Source: Nectonema munidae (taxonomy: Eukaryota; Nematomorpha; Nectonematoida; Nectonematidae). Taken from it: a stretch of 64,000 nt of DNA. The position numbers and the translations under genes were made by a program. Positions 63,701 to 64,000 of this stretch are shown piece after piece (the first letter of the stretch is position 1; every line of letters starts with the position of its first letter). The notes beneath the pieces were generated by a model. It ran no database searches and was not told where the DNA came from. It saw only the letters and a program-made list of their open reading frames with translations. The DNA is taken from NCBI GenBank assembly GCA_030549495.1, contig JAUIRK010000955.1, positions 62,001 through 126,000 on the forward strand. Reading direction: 5' to 3'.

Positions 63701-64000
63701 TCCATGGTAAAAATCATTAATAATGATTAAAATAATTAAAAAAATAATAAATGTAGAATATTTTTTTACATATAAAATATTTTTAAACAAATAAAATACA
63801 TCCGATTATTCTCTTTATAGATGTTCAAATATATTTAAGTTACAATTTCTATATAATTATGTATATAATTGATGGATACAAAAAGTACTTGGAATGTTAT
63901 TTTACCCTTGAAAAATGATACTATAACTTTGAGATGAATTTTTCAATGATAGTATTGAGATAACTAATTTATTACAAATTGGAAAAATAGAAACAATTTA

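Overview
The window is AT-rich, intron-containing animal DNA, most likely from an arthropod. It has one class I PI 3-kinase gene, tRNA-derived SINEs, RTE/jockey-like LINEs and hAT, piggyBac and pogo DNA transposons. A parasitic copepod such as a sea louse is a guess, because nothing here fixes the species. I saw no LTR retrotransposon, viral gene, CRISPR array or rRNA. The tRNA-like sequences I found look like SINEs, not tRNA genes.

The one clearly recognisable host gene is on the + strand from about 4.7 to 22.2 kb. It encodes the catalytic subunit (p110) of class I phosphatidylinositol 3-kinase. Nine exons join in phase and cover the Ras-binding, C2, helical and kinase domains, about 961 residues through the stop codon. 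The N-terminal adaptor-binding exon or exons were not found. Introns range from 51 bp to 4.4 kb, and the long ones are packed with repeats.

Layout: 0.2-2.5 kb, decayed minus-strand hAT transposon of the GTF2IRD2-like type. 2.5-4.7 kb, more hAT debris. 4.7-22.2 kb, the PI3K gene, with foldback elements, SINEs, a TTAA-flanked MITE and a LINE tail in its introns. 23.8-25.9 kb, a minus-strand hAT interrupted by a LINE fragment. 25.9-28.8 kb, a large TTAA-family element with about 152-bp internal repeats and other MITEs. 29.9-31.1 kb, a minus-strand piggyBac. 32.6-39.2 kb, SINE, foldback and MITE cluster. 39.2-41.7 kb, a + strand hAT with both ends. 44.3-45.1 kb, a pogo MITE. 46.8-51.7 kb, two minus-strand copies of a LINE with an embedded zinc finger. 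They flank the first of two candidate exons (49.55 and 55.26 kb) of an unidentified second host gene. 52.3-52.7 kb, a LINE 3' end. 55.7-56.5 kb, a short hAT with an 8-bp target duplication. 56.5-58.2 kb, 150-bp repeats and inverted copies of the 25.9-kb element. 58.3-59.2 kb, hAT (ZMYM1 type). 59.5-60.8 kb, a + strand piggyBac. 62.1-63.7 kb, a minus-strand LINE reverse transcriptase.

Two patterns stand out. First, several unrelated short elements share one architecture: each end is an array of a 14-21 bp motif in inverted orientation around a unique core. Second, several families of TTAA-flanked MITEs that begin with CCC or a variant carry the same internal octamer GCAGACGA. They probably rely on piggyBac-type transposases, and relics of these lie in the same window.
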